The notes: generated by a model from the letters alone, not told the origin. Counted from the stretch's first letter, positions 34,319 through 45,469 are shown. The stretch: DNA of 64,000 bases from Hyphomicrobiales bacterium (GCA_004144345.1 SEEL01000013.1:1-64000); one strand, 5' to 3'. Translations and numbers: made by a program.

Positions 34319-35362
34319 TCAGGAACGCAATGAAAGCCCGATCCGCGCCAGCTCCTTATCGAGCAGCGCAACGACGTCATCGGACAGTTCGATACCAGCA
34401 CTGACAGCTTTGGCCCGCCGCGCTTGGGCGCCGGGACCCGGCAGGCGCGCGCCGCTGCTTCCGGCCGCGGGCCGCGATGCCCGCACCATCTCGCCCAGGC
34501 TGGCCGCGCGCGCCTCATAGGTCTCGGCCGGCATGAAGGCGCCAGGGTCCATGACGATGAAGAAATGGCCGACATCGTTGGGGTCCGCGCTCCTGTCGTT
34601 CGGGTTGCCGACCATGCGTCCGATCGCTGATCCCGACAGCACGCCCGCCAGCATCTCGACCGTCAGCGCCAGCGCCGATCCCTTGGCGCCCGACATGGGC
34701 AGCAGCGCCCCTTTCATCCCCGCTGCCGGGTCGGTCGTCGCGCTGCCACTGGCATCGACGGCCCAATCCGCCGGGATGTCGCGCCCCTCACGCTGCGCCT
34801 GCCGCATCTTGCCGAAGGCGGCAACGCTGGTCGCGATATCGAAGGCCAGGGCGTTGTCAGGCTCTTGCGCCGGAAAGGCGGCCGCTATGGGGTTGGTGCC
34901 GAGAATGGCATCGGCGCCGCCATGCACGGTCATCATCGGGGAGCCGTTTGAGCCGGTGAAGGCGATGCACGCCGCAGCCGTCGCGCGCTTCAGCAGATAG
35001 GCCGCAGCGCCGTAGTGATTGCTGCGCCTGACCGTCGCAATGGCGATCCCTGTCTCGCTCGCGACCTTGATGGCGCGGTCGATCGCCACCGCGCCGGCGA
35101 CGACGCCCATGCCATTGCCGCCATCGACCAGCAGCACGCCGGATCGGGTCTGCTCAACCTCGATGATCGGCGTCGCCGCGATCTTTCCGCGCCGCAGCGC
35201 ATCGAGGTACATCGGCGCGCGGGAAACGCCGTGTGAGGTTACGCCCGACGCCTCCGTGTCGGTCAACCAATCGGCGCACAGGCGCGCATCCGCCAGCGGC
35301 AGGCCGGCATCTTCAAACAGCCGCGCGAGCGCCTCGGCCAGGGCAACAAATGTGATCATCAT
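34319..35362 (-). CDS. Ldh-family (malate/L-lactate type) NAD(P)-dependent dehydrogenase
   Basis: 347 residues of the family that includes malate, ureidoglycolate, 2,3-diketogulonate and sulfolactate dehydrogenases. Motifs: TEASGVTSHGVSRAPMYLD with the catalytic histidine, TVRRSNHYGAAAYLL, GTNPIAAAFP and GMKGALLPMSGAKGSALAL. It interconverts a 2-keto and a 2-hydroxy acid. It is divergent from the IclR regulator at 35458, which may control it. Substrate unknown. Confidence 0.9.
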   Translation of the reverse strand: MMITFVALAEALARLFEDAGLPLADARLCADWLTDTEASGVTSHGVSRAPMYLDALRRGKIAATPIIEVEQTRSGVLLVDGGNGMGVVAGAVAIDRAIKVASETGIAIATVRRSNHYGAAAYLLKRATAAACIAFTGSNGSPMMTVHGGADAILGTNPIAAAFPAQEPDNALAFDIATSVAAFGKMRQAQREGRDIPADWAVDASGSATTDPAAGMKGALLPMSGAKGSALALTVEMLAGVLSGSAIGRMVGNPNDRSADPNDVGHFFIVMDPGAFMPAETYEARAASLGEMVRASRPAAGSSGARLPGPGAQARRAKAVSAGIELSDDVVALLDKELARIGLSLRS

Positions 35363-35457
35363 GCTTCACGGGTACAACCTGCTTTCTTGGAAGAAAAGGG
35401 CGACGTCGTTGGCCGCTCTCCCGGAAGCTGCTAAACCAACTGCAACCTGGAGGACTC

Positions 35458-36279
35458 ATGCCACGCGCCGCCCCCGAGACGGGATTGCTGGAGACTGCTG
35501 ACACCGCCGATCGGCAGACGCGTTATCGCGTGCCGGCGGTGGACAAGGCGCTCGACATTCTCGAGCTGCTCTCCATGGAGGCGAACGGCCTGCCGATGGC
35601 CACGCTGGCCGAGCGCCTCGATCGCACCATCAGCGAGATTTATCGCACCGTCCAATTGCTGGAGGCCCGCGGCTACCTCGAGCGAAACGCCGACGGCGAT
35701 CGCTACTCGGTGACGATGAAGCTCTTTCGCCTCGCGCATGCGATGCCGCGGGTGCACTCGCTGGCCTCGCTCGCAACGCCGATCATGGAGCAGCTCACCC
35801 GCGAGATCGAGCAATCGTGTCATCTGGCCGTGCTGGACGGGCTCGACATTCTCATCATCGCGCAAGTGACCTCCCCCCTGCCCCGCCAATACTCGGTGAC
35901 GCTGGGCGCGCGCCTGCCGGTATGGGAGGCGAGCTCGGGCAATCTGTTGCTGGCGCTACTCCCCGAGGCGAAACGCGAGGCGCTGTTCCGCTCGCTGACG
36001 CGCATTGTTTCGCCCGATACGCTGCAACAGTTTCGCGAGCGCGTCGCCGAAGTCACCCTTTCGGGTCGCGAGGAGCGCGAGAGCTACATCGTCAGTGGCC
36101 TGCTGACGTTTAGCCGTCCGATTTTCAATCACTTCGGCTCGGCGGTTGCGGCACTGACGGTGCCGTTCCTCCACCACAAGCGGGTGGTTGTCCCGCCGCA
36201 GGAGGTGAGTGGTCACCTCGAAGCCGCGGCGCGGAAGCTGTCGCGTGAACTGGGCTATCGCGAACCCGGCGAAGCCTAG
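35458..36279 (+). CDS. IclR-family transcriptional regulator
   Basis: 273 residues. A winged helix (about 25-85) shows AVDKALDILELLS, TLAERLDRTISEIYRTVQLL and LEARGYLER, and an IclR effector domain follows (SCHLAVLDGLDILIIAQV, then LPVWEASSGNLLLALLP). IclR proteins often sense carboxylic acids or aromatic breakdown products. It is divergent from the Ldh-family gene, and its end overlaps the convergent oxidoreductase by 4 bp. Confidence 0.92.
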   Translation: MPRAAPETGLLETADTADRQTRYRVPAVDKALDILELLSMEANGLPMATLAERLDRTISEIYRTVQLLEARGYLERNADGDRYSVTMKLFRLAHAMPRVHSLASLATPIMEQLTREIEQSCHLAVLDGLDILIIAQVTSPLPRQYSVTLGARLPVWEASSGNLLLALLPEAKREALFRSLTRIVSPDTLQQFRERVAEVTLSGREERESYIVSGLLTFSRPIFNHFGSAVAALTVPFLHHKRVVVPPQEVSGHLEAAARKLSRELGYREPGEA

Positions 36280-37394
36280 ACCTCAACCTGCCACCCTTCG
36301 GCGGCAGAGCGATAGGCGGCGGCGATGATGGCGCAGTGATGCGCCGCCTCGTCAGCCGAGATGCCCGGCAGTTTCCCAACCGCGAGGCCCTCGACAAACG
36401 CGGCTACGTCGTGTGCCCCATCCGCGGCAAGCGCCATGCGGGTCTCGGCCGCCAGCGGGGCGGTTCCCTGCCGCGTCGAGAGCCACATGCCCATCGGATC
36501 GGTGGCGTGGCGCGGCGGCGGTTCGATGCCCCGCCCACTGGTGAGGACAAGGTCGAGCGGTTCGCTGTCGAAGGTCAGCGTGTCGCGATCTCCGACGATA
36601 ATTACGCGGCTGAGATAAGGCCGCCGCCAGCTCTGCCAGCCGGTCCGTCCGCAGGTAATGCTGGCGGTCACACCGCCCTCGAAATCGACCAGCATCGCCG
36701 CATAGTCCTCGACATCGCGGCTCTGGTGCTCGGCAAAGAAATGATTGGCCGTCACGGCGTTCACAGTACGCGCCCGCGTCCCCAGCAGCCACGCGACGAG
36801 GGACACCGGATAGGGCCCCATATCGCTCAGTTCGCGCTTGGCGATATCGCGCGGGAAATCGTCTGGATGCGCTGCCTCAACCCGCGGCCTGCCCTGCAGC
36901 TCCGCCGGGATGCCCTTGGCCATCATCATGTCCGCATGGACAGCGATCACCCGCCCGATGCGACCGTCTGCAATGGCTCGGCGCGCCGCTACGGCCCATG
37001 GCGCGGTGACGTGGCTGAAGATCTGGCTGGGAACGCCGGCCCGCCGTACGGCCGCAGCAATCGCCGTGGCTTCGTCGGCGCTGCCGGCGAGTGGCTTGTC
37101 GAGATAGAGCGCGAGACCCGCCTCCGCGCAAAGAACAGCGACACGAGCCCGATGGCGCACGTCGACACACACGCTGGCAATGCTCGCACCGGGAAGCCCA
37201 AGGGCCTCCTCCAGCGGCATGGCCGGGAGCTTCAGCGCTGCTGCCAGTTCGGCATGACGCGCGACCTCGTCGGCATCGAGGCCTGGAGCTATGCCTACCG
37301 CCAGCAACCGGCATCCTGCCGCAAGGAAGGCCGCAGCGTAGTTCTCCTGATGCGAGCGCATGCCGCCGGCAAGAATGACGCCAGCGCCTGTCAT
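36276..37394 (-). CDS. Gfo/Idh/MocA-family oxidoreductase with atypical N-terminal motif
   Basis: 372 residues. The family is shown by LYLDKPLAGSADEATAIAAA (the EKP motif as DKP), AVHADMMMAKGIP and KRELSDMGPYPVSLVAWLLG. The N-terminus reads VILAGGMRSHQENYAAAF instead of the usual GxGxxA dinucleotide loop, so cofactor binding may differ. Family members oxidise or rearrange sugars and inositols. The start overlaps the preceding small gene by ATGA. It is the last gene of importer operon A. Confidence 0.85.
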   Translation of the reverse strand: MTGAGVILAGGMRSHQENYAAAFLAAGCRLLAVGIAPGLDADEVARHAELAAALKLPAMPLEEALGLPGASIASVCVDVRHRARVAVLCAEAGLALYLDKPLAGSADEATAIAAAVRRAGVPSQIFSHVTAPWAVAARRAIADGRIGRVIAVHADMMMAKGIPAELQGRPRVEAAHPDDFPRDIAKRELSDMGPYPVSLVAWLLGTRARTVNAVTANHFFAEHQSRDVEDYAAMLVDFEGGVTASITCGRTGWQSWRRPYLSRVIIVGDRDTLTFDSEPLDLVLTSGRGIEPPPRHATDPMGMWLSTRQGTAPLAAETRMALAADGAHDVAAFVEGLAVGKLPGISADEAAHHCAIIAAAYRSAAEGWQVEV

Positions 37395-37720
37395 CGCCCG
37401 GGCTCCGTGAGGTGCAGCGCACCGCCCGTCCCCAGCACCGTGAGGATCAGGACGAGACCCGGTGACGATGCGATGCTGACAGTCGCCACCTGGCCCTGCT
37501 CCCACAGGCACAGCAGGGCATTGCCGGATTGTGACACGCGCAAGCGCGGGCAGCCGAAGATCGTGTCGCCGAGCGCCAGCAACTGCTCGAGTGACGGCAG
37601 CTCTTCGTCAGGACATCCCAGATGCAGCCGCAGCGAGCGCGGCACGCCAATCTCGCCGGCGGTCGTCGCCCGGACGAGCGCAGCGTCAAGCCGATCGAGG
37701 AGACCGGCCGGCTGGGTCAC
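37391..37720 (-). CDS. uncharacterised 109-residue operon protein
   Basis: I do not recognise this family. It starts MTQPAGLLDRLDAALVRATT and ends in a hydrophobic stretch (SPGLVLILTVLGTGGALHL), with no signal peptide. It is a real gene by context: its start overlaps the ATPase stop by ATGA (37717-37720) and its stop overlaps the oxidoreductase start by ATGA (37391-37394). It probably assists the sugar pathway of this operon. Confidence 0.7.
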   Translation of the reverse strand: MTQPAGLLDRLDAALVRATTAGEIGVPRSLRLHLGCPDEELPSLEQLLALGDTIFGCPRLRVSQSGNALLCLWEQGQVATVSIASSPGLVLILTVLGTGGALHLTEPGR

Positions 37721-38808
37721 CCCAGCCGCTTCTGCGTCTTGCTGTCGAACAGATGCAACCGCGCGGCTTCGAAATTGAGCGTCAGCGCCTGCCCCGGCTT
37801 GAACTGTCCCTTGTCGGTGCAGCGCGCCGTGAGGATCGCCTCGCCGGCCTTGACGGTGACGAGGATGTCACTGCCCAGGGGCTCGAGCATATCGATGACG
37901 CCGTCGATGCTTGCAGCAGGTCCGGCTATGGGAAGGTCCGTCAGATGCTCGGGACGAATGCCCGCGAGGACGTTGCCGTCATTGGTGAGTGAAGGCAGGG
38001 CAGTCCCCTCGGGGAGAACAACCCTGCCGCCTCCTGCGAGGGAGAGAATGGGCCGCCCATTTTCCGTGCCGGCAGTCGCCGGCAGGATGTTCATGGTCGG
38101 CGAGCCGATGAACTCGGCCACGAAAACGTTGGCGGGCCGGTCGAACAAATCGTGCGGCGTGCCGACCTGCGCGATGTGGCCATCGAGCAGGCAGATGATC
38201 CGGTCCGCCAGCGTCATCGCCTCGAGCTGGTCGTGCGTGACGTACATGCTGGTGGTCTTGAGCGTCTGATGCAGGCGCTTGATCTGGCCGCGCATCTCGG
38301 CGCGCAGCTTGGCGTCGAGGTTGGAGAGCGGCTCGTCGAACAGGAACAGGCGCGGCTTTCGCACCATGGCGCGGCCAATGGCGACACGCTGGCGCTGACC
38401 GCCCGACAGTTCGCGCGGACGGCGCTCGAGGAGATGACCGATCTGCAGGATGTCGGCGACGCGCTTCACCTGCGCCTCGCGCTCGGCCTTGGGCACCTTC
38501 GCCAGATCGAGCGAGAAGCCGATGTTCTGCGCGACGGTCATATGCGGATAGAGGGCATAGTCCTGGAACACCATCGCGACCTGGCGTTCCTTGGGTGACA
38601 GCTCGTTGACGCGGGTGCCCTGCATGCGCAGTTCGCCACCCGAGATTTCCTCGAGACCGGCAACCATGCGCAGGATCGTGCTCTTGCCGCAGCCCGACGG
38701 CCCAACGAGGACGAGGAACTCGCCTTCCTTGATGTCGAAGCTGATGTCGTGCACCACCTCGACGGGGCCGTAACGCTTCACGAAGCGATCAATATCGATG
38801 GCGACCAT
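37717..38808 (-). CDS. sugar ABC transporter ATP-binding protein (UgpC type), importer A
   Basis: 363 residues with Walker A GPSGCGKST (36-44), signature LSGGQRQRVAIGRA, Walker B LFLFDEPLSNLDA, switch histidine in VTHDQLEAM, and a C-terminal regulatory OB domain. It energises importer A. Importer B (45510-48681) has no ATPase gene, so this protein may serve both. It lies 18 bp after the permease and overlaps the next small gene by 4 bp. Confidence 0.93.
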   Translation of the reverse strand: MVAIDIDRFVKRYGPVEVVHDISFDIKEGEFLVLVGPSGCGKSTILRMVAGLEEISGGELRMQGTRVNELSPKERQVAMVFQDYALYPHMTVAQNIGFSLDLAKVPKAEREAQVKRVADILQIGHLLERRPRELSGGQRQRVAIGRAMVRKPRLFLFDEPLSNLDAKLRAEMRGQIKRLHQTLKTTSMYVTHDQLEAMTLADRIICLLDGHIAQVGTPHDLFDRPANVFVAEFIGSPTMNILPATAGTENGRPILSLAGGGRVVLPEGTALPSLTNDGNVLAGIRPEHLTDLPIAGPAASIDGVIDMLEPLGSDILVTVKAGEAILTARCTDKGQFKPGQALTLNFEAARLHLFDSKTQKRLG

Positions 38809-38826
38809 CAGGGGATCCTTTTCGAC

Positions 38827-39702
38827 TCAGCCCTTCACCGACCCGGCGGTGAGACCGGCGATGAGGAATTTCTGGGCAAATATGACGAGCAGCGTGACAG
38901 GCATCAGCTGCACGGTGACACCGGCGAACAGCACGCCCCAATTGGTCCCGCTCACCGAGTCCATCACCTCGGAGATGATGAGCGGTGCGGTCTTGGCGTG
39001 CTGCGTGGTGAAGATCAGCGCGAACAGATATTCGTTCCACGAGAAGATGAAGACGAAGATGGCGCAGGCGGCCACGCCCTGGAGGGCGAGCGGGAAGATC
39101 ACGCGCGTCAGCGTCTGCAAAGTCGTCGCGCCATCGACCATCGCCGCTTCGTCGAGCGTGCGCGGAATCTTGTCGATGAACGTCTTCATGATCATCGTGC
39201 ACAGCGACACCCAGAAGGTCGCGTAGAGCACGATCAGGATGAAGTGCGTGTCACTGAGCTTGAGCGCGTCGACGAGTGGGAACAGCGGCAGCGTCACGAC
39301 GATGGGCGGCAGGAGGCGGATGGCGATCAGATAGAGCACCGACCCCGCGAGCAAGCGGTTGGTGTAGCGCGAGTAGACGAAGCCCGACAGGATGCTCGCC
39401 GCACAGGCGAGAATGGTCGCGCCGACCGCCACGATCAGGCTGTTGCCAAGGGTGGCGAAGTAGCCGTTCCACGTCGTCGCCAGAGACACATAGTGCTCCA
39501 GGGTGGGCGTGAACAACAGATCCGGCGGAAACTTGAAGATTTCCTTCTGCGACTTCAGCGAGGACACGATCACGTAGAGGATCGGGAAAGCCGACCACAC
39601 CACAATCAACCCGAACAGGAACGTGCGGACGATTGAGCGCACCAGTGCCGAAGCCCGGCGTGCCGCGAGGTTGGGAACGACGAAGGGGGCGAGATCAGTC
39701 AT
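38827..39702 (-). CDS. sugar ABC transporter permease, MalG-like, importer A
   Basis: 291 residues, six predicted membrane segments, EAA motif TLDEAAMVDGATTLQTLTR and the usual tail GLTAGSVKG. It overlaps the partner permease by 8 bp. It is a close paralogue of the permease at 46980-47813 (shared IRL-PPIV-TLPLFP and WNEYLFA-IFTT segments). Confidence 0.93.
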   Translation of the reverse strand: MTDLAPFVVPNLAARRASALVRSIVRTFLFGLIVVWSAFPILYVIVSSLKSQKEIFKFPPDLLFTPTLEHYVSLATTWNGYFATLGNSLIVAVGATILACAASILSGFVYSRYTNRLLAGSVLYLIAIRLLPPIVVTLPLFPLVDALKLSDTHFILIVLYATFWVSLCTMIMKTFIDKIPRTLDEAAMVDGATTLQTLTRVIFPLALQGVAACAIFVFIFSWNEYLFALIFTTQHAKTAPLIISEVMDSVSGTNWGVLFAGVTVQLMPVTLLVIFAQKFLIAGLTAGSVKG

Positions 39703-40576
39703 TGCCCTTGAGCATCCTTCTGTGCATGGCCCACAGGTAAACCGAGGCGACGAGGAGCGAGCCGATGACCATCAGCCAGCCAGTTGCCGAAGCGACGCCG
39801 AAATCCCCGTAACGGAAGGCGCTCTGGTAGAGGTAAAGCGCCAGCACCTCGGTGAGCCGCGCGGGGCCGCCACCAGTGAGCAGCCACACTTCGGAAAACA
39901 GGCGGAACGCGAACACGAAGCGGAAGATCAGCGAGATCAGGATCGCCGGGATCGTCAGCGGCATGGTGATGCGCCAGAACTCCTGCCAGCCCGTCGCACC
40001 ATCGATGCGCGAGGCTTCATAGAGCGATTTGGGAACAGCGAGCATGCCGGCATAGATGAGCAGGAACGTGAACGGCAGGTGATGCCAGATCGAGATCAGC
40101 GTCACCACGCCCAGCGCCAGCGGCGGCGACACGCTCCAATTGACCATGCCGAAGCCCATGGCCTCGATGGTGCGCGACAGCACGCCGCTGCCGGGATTGA
40201 GCATGATCTTCCACACCAGCACACCGACAACTTCGGAGATGGCGTAGGGCATGAGGATGATGGCGAACATCACCTTGGGGTAGCGCACACCGCCGATGAA
40301 CAGGGCGGCCATGCCGATCGCGATCGCCATCTCGATATAAACGATGGCATTGACGACGATGAGCGTGTTCAGCGCCGAGCGCCAGAAATAGGGGTTGGTC
40401 AGGACCGTCCAGTAATTGTCGAAGCCGACAAAGGTGAGACCGGTACCGTAGGTAGATTCGTTCAGGCTGAGCCAGAACACATAGAATGACGGGATGGCGA
40501 TGACCGCCAGCAGCAGGAGATGAGTTGGCACCAGCATCAGCATGGCCGCCGGATTCAATCGCTTCATGTCAGCCAA
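39695..40576 (-). CDS. sugar ABC transporter permease, MalF-like, importer A
   Basis: 293 residues. Near the C-terminus it has FAFRLFSEVWLLTGGGPARL, almost the same as the permease of importer B. The coupling motif is SLYEASRIDGATGWQEFWR, with Glu-Ala-Ser in place of EAA. It probably pairs with the MalG-like gene that it overlaps by 8 bp. Confidence 0.93.
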   Translation of the reverse strand: MADMKRLNPAAMLMLVPTHLLLLAVIAIPSFYVFWLSLNESTYGTGLTFVGFDNYWTVLTNPYFWRSALNTLIVVNAIVYIEMAIAIGMAALFIGGVRYPKVMFAIILMPYAISEVVGVLVWKIMLNPGSGVLSRTIEAMGFGMVNWSVSPPLALGVVTLISIWHHLPFTFLLIYAGMLAVPKSLYEASRIDGATGWQEFWRITMPLTIPAILISLIFRFVFAFRLFSEVWLLTGGGPARLTEVLALYLYQSAFRYGDFGVASATGWLMVIGSLLVASVYLWAMHRRMLKGND

Positions 40577-40593
40577 CCCCCGGCGTGATAGAA

Positions 40594-40619
40594 AGGCCGC
40601 CGCACACAGATGCGGCGGC
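40594..40619 (-). promoter_or_regulatory. intercistronic hairpin after binding-protein gene A
   Basis: A perfect 10-bp stem, GGCCGCCGCA at 40594-40603 and its complement at 40610-40619, around loop CACAGA. It lies in the 57-bp gap before the permease start, with no T run. Confidence 0.65.
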
Positions 40620-40633
40620 CTGTAGGCTATAGC

Positions 40634-41899
40634 TTACTTCGACTTGGCGACGAGCGCTTCGGTCCGGGTCTGGAGGTCCGCAGCTGCCTGCTCCGGAGTC
40701 TTCAGCCCGAGAAGGGCACCGTGCATCTCTTCGATGAACAGGGCCGTGGCTTCGACGGCGCCGTCGAAGGCCGGGATGGCGATCGAGGCATCGCGGAGGC
40801 CGACCGCTTCAGCAGCCGCATAGGGCAGCTTTTCGATGATGCGCGGATCGTCATATGCAGCCGGACGCACCGGGCCGTTGCCGTTGAGCGCGGCGCGAAC
40901 AGTCGCTTCCTTGCTCGAGAGCTCACGGATCAGGTCGTAGGCCAGTTCCTTCTGGGTCGAATTGCCCGGGATGGCCCACGACCAGAATTCGGTGTTGGCC
41001 GCCGACTTGCCGGCCACATTGGTCGGATACGGGATGGCATTGATCTGGCCCGGATAGAGCGAGGCGGCCGGATCGTTAAGCGCCGTGTAGCGCGCGAACG
41101 GGTTGATCGCGAACACGCCGCGGCCCTCACGCATGGTCGCGATGAGTTCGTCGAGGCTGTAGGTGGTGGCGTTCGGCGGAATGACGCCTTCCTGATGGAG
41201 CTTGGCCAGTTCGGTAAGGCCGGCGATCATTTCCGGCGAATTGGCATGCACGCTCAGGTCGGGGGCGATGTAGGTCGCACCGAAGGCGCTGAGGAACTGC
41301 AGCGGCGTGACGTGCGTCTCGGCCGTGATGATCAGGCCATGGACGCGGGTGCCGTCTTCGCGGACGTGAGTGGCGGCGCGGGCGGCAGCCAGAAGCTCGT
41401 CCAGCGACGTCGGCACGGCAATGCCGCGCTCGTCGAGGATGGCCTTGTTATAGAGCATCGCGTTGGTGGCATGACGGTAGGGAATCGCAACGCGCTTGCC
41501 GTCGATGGCAGTGGCGTCGAGCAGGCCCTTGGAGATGCCTTCAAGGTCTTCGATGGGGTTGGCGGCCATCAGGTCGTCCAGCGGCTCGAGCAGGCGAGCG
41601 ACGCTCGGCACGACGCGGGTGTTGAGCACGACCGCGAGGTCGACGCTGGTCTCGCCCAGGCTCATCTCGCGCAGGAGACGGTCATGCAGCGGCCCGATAT
41701 CGAGCGTGACCCAGTTGAGCGTGACATTGTTCCGCTCGGCCCATTCGCCCGCAATGTTCTGCGCCGTGGCGAGATCGCCGCCGGTGGCCGCGGTCTTGTG
41801 CACGTTGTGCGAAATGATGGTCAGCGTACGCGGTTCCTGGGCCATGGCGGTTCCCGCCATTGCCACCAGCATCGCTGTAGCCAGAATTCTCTTCAGCAT
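40634..41899 (-). CDS. family 1 extracellular solute-binding protein, importer A
   Basis: 421 residues with a signal peptide (MLKRILATAMLVAMAGTAMA). It belongs to a distinct binding-protein subgroup shared with importer B: both have DIGPL-x-x-RLLRE-x-SL, an EPLDD segment followed by PIE, and a closing AEQA-like helix. The ATG at 41899 follows a GGGAGGA Shine-Dalgarno; the upstream open frame is not credible as a signal peptide. The sugar is unknown. It is divergent from gene pair B. Confidence 0.92.
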   Translation of the reverse strand: MLKRILATAMLVAMAGTAMAQEPRTLTIISHNVHKTAATGGDLATAQNIAGEWAERNNVTLNWVTLDIGPLHDRLLREMSLGETSVDLAVVLNTRVVPSVARLLEPLDDLMAANPIEDLEGISKGLLDATAIDGKRVAIPYRHATNAMLYNKAILDERGIAVPTSLDELLAAARAATHVREDGTRVHGLIITAETHVTPLQFLSAFGATYIAPDLSVHANSPEMIAGLTELAKLHQEGVIPPNATTYSLDELIATMREGRGVFAINPFARYTALNDPAASLYPGQINAIPYPTNVAGKSAANTEFWSWAIPGNSTQKELAYDLIRELSSKEATVRAALNGNGPVRPAAYDDPRIIEKLPYAAAEAVGLRDASIAIPAFDGAVEATALFIEEMHGALLGLKTPEQAAADLQTRTEALVAKSK

Positions 41900-41943
41900 A
41901 GGGATCCTCCCGTACTCCGGTTCCTGAATCGACCGGTCGTTTT

Positions 41944-41974
41944 CATATACGATAGTCGCGATCATAGGTGTCAA
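41944..41974 (-). promoter_or_regulatory. candidate promoter for importer operon A
   Basis: On the minus strand TTGACA (41974-41969) is followed after 19 bases by TATATG (41949-41944), with closer -10 alternatives. The spacer holds a GATCGCGACTATC-like element that could be an operator. Confidence 0.45.
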
Positions 41975-42142
41975 GATAAAGTTGGGACTTGCCCAGCGAC
42001 ATCATTGCCGCATCGCGCCATCTCGTGCGGTAAGGACGGCAGACCAACGATCATCGGCATTTCCCGGGTCTTTTCCCGGGATTTAAGCGACTTTTACCTA
42101 CAATCCGGCGGAAATGCCCCCTCGCGCAAGCGCCCACTCTCG

Positions 42143-42171
42143 TTGACACTGACAAAAGCTCCTTTTACATA
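42143..42171 (+). promoter_or_regulatory. candidate sigma70-type promoter for gene pair B
   Basis: TTGACA at 42143-42148, 17-bp spacer, TACATA at 42166-42171. It would give a leader of about 75 bases before the gene at 42252. The rest of the 352-bp gap 41900-42251 shows no gene. Confidence 0.5.
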
Positions 42172-42251
42172 TGATTGCAAGTTCACGGCATACGTGCCCT
42201 GCTTGCGCAGACGAACTCTCTCCCTTCGGCTACAAAGGCGTCTACCTTTCC

Positions 42252-43106
42252 ATGACGAGCAATTCACTCATCGGACAGCGACCGGACCTCAGTCTCAGTC
42301 GGTTCGACCCGCTGCCGCGCATTATGTTTTACGACGATTTCAACCAGGGTATGTCCGGTTGGAACGAGTTGCTGGGCAACTACACCGGCAGCCTTCGCAA
42401 GATGCATCCGGGCTACAAGCAGTTCACCCCGCCCATGCTGAGCAACGTCACCCACTGGGATGGCGGCACGCATGGCGGCCTCACCGGCTCGTATGCGCTC
42501 AAGCTCGCGACGCGCCCCGGCCGCGGCTCGCAGACCGTGAGCCTCAAGCGCATGACCTTCCCGCGCGCCTGCACGATGCAGCTCGAGGCGTTCTTCACCT
42601 TCAAGCCTGAAGCGACCGAGCTCGAACTGTCCGACAAGGATGTGCGCTCGTGGGGCGTCGTGCTCGACATCCAGGACAAGAACCATCGCGTCCTGCCGCA
42701 GATTCGCTACCTCAACTCGCTCAATGGCGAGCTGCAGAACAAGTGGCAGTACAAGGAAGAGAGCGTCAAATTCGACGACGTGGGCGACAAGACGGTCACC
42801 ATCTACCACTACGGCGAGGAGAACTGGAAGGACATCCCGGGCGGGCAGCAGCTGCTCTGCTACAATGAGATTCCAACCAAGATCAACTGGCACTACTTCC
42901 GGCTAGGCTTCGACGTGCGGACGCTGCGTTACACTGAGCTGCAGTGCAACGATCTGGTGATCGACCTGTCGAGCCTGGGCACGCTGAAGTTCGACGCCAT
43001 GCCGAACCTGCAGAATCTGTTCAACGTGATTCCGTTCGTGGATACCGACTCGGAAAAGCGGGCCTTCCTCTATTTCGACTCCATCCTCTTGTCGGGAGAC
43101 TGGTAA
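42252..43106 (+). CDS. uncharacterised beta-sandwich-like protein (copy B; possibly the DUF6772 family)
   Basis: 284 residues with no signal peptide, beginning MTSNSLIGQRPDLSLSRF. It is about half identical by eye to copy A at 32285. The stretch RIMFYDDFNQGMSGWNELL looks like a carbohydrate-binding beta-sandwich start. Shared residues cluster in PMLSNVTHWDGGTHGG, QLLCYNEIPTKINWHYF and ELQCND, which may line a binding or active site. It begins an operon with its small partner, an aldolase and an aldo/keto reductase, so a cytoplasmic sugar-processing role is likely but unproven. Confidence 0.82.
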   Translation: MTSNSLIGQRPDLSLSRFDPLPRIMFYDDFNQGMSGWNELLGNYTGSLRKMHPGYKQFTPPMLSNVTHWDGGTHGGLTGSYALKLATRPGRGSQTVSLKRMTFPRACTMQLEAFFTFKPEATELELSDKDVRSWGVVLDIQDKNHRVLPQIRYLNSLNGELQNKWQYKEESVKFDDVGDKTVTIYHYGEENWKDIPGGQQLLCYNEIPTKINWHYFRLGFDVRTLRYTELQCNDLVIDLSSLGTLKFDAMPNLQNLFNVIPFVDTDSEKRAFLYFDSILLSGDW

Positions 43107-43443
43107 TGCTGGCTGAAAGCTACACCGCCGTCATCGCCCGGGGCGAAGACTGGATCGATGGTTCGGCCACCGAACCCTATGAGGCAAGCTGGGCGCGCGA
43201 GGCGATCATCGTCGTGCGCACGCTCGAGAGCGGCACGCTGGGCAAGGGCGCCAAGGCGCATGTCCAGATCTCGCTCGACGGCATGCGCTGGATCGACGAG
43301 GGCAGCAGCCTCGACATCCGCCCTGAGGTCGATGGCCTCAGCATGGCGCGCCTCACGCATTTCGGTCACTACATTCGCCTCAGGGCCGAAATGCCCGAGG
43401 GCATGACCGGCTACATGCTGGCAACACTCCAACTCAAGGCCTG

Positions 43444-43444
<1 letters not shown>
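43106..43444 (+). CDS. uncharacterised ~110-residue partner protein (copy B)
   Basis: 112 residues, homologous to copy A at 31960. Conserved: ARG-x-x-W, EPYEASWAREA, VQISLDGMRWIDEGS and the C-terminal strand. Its ATG overlaps the stop of the larger gene by one base (TAATG), and its stop overlaps the aldolase start (TGATG). That tight coupling to the larger protein is conserved in both copies. No known domain recognised. Confidence 0.8.
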
Positions 43445-45239
<1,795 letters not shown>

Positions 45240-45263
45240 CACGGCGTCATCGCCGGCGTGTTT

Positions 45264-45296
45264 AGGGCATCGGCATCGCGCCGGTGCCCTTTTTGT
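45264..45296 (+). terminator. rho-independent terminator after the aldo/keto reductase
   Basis: An 11-bp stem with one G-T pair (45264-45274 with 45280-45290), loop ATCGC, followed by TTTTTG. Confidence 0.88.
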
Positions 45297-45469
45297 TATG
45301 TGCTCACGCGCCGGCATCCTCGTCCGTGGACGAGCACGCGTGCGCCGACACCGGCTGACGGCTCAGCCGGGCTCAACAATTGTCATTGATGCAGCTTGGA
45401 ATGGATCAGCGTCGGGCGCAGTGGCCGCTGAACGCTGGCCTGCTCCGGGAGTCCGGTCGCGGGCGAAGG

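Noticed and set aside
40610-42610. 666-residue plus-strand frame
   Set aside because: It runs antisense to the binding-protein gene and then out of frame through the module B gene. Both real genes are supported by motifs.
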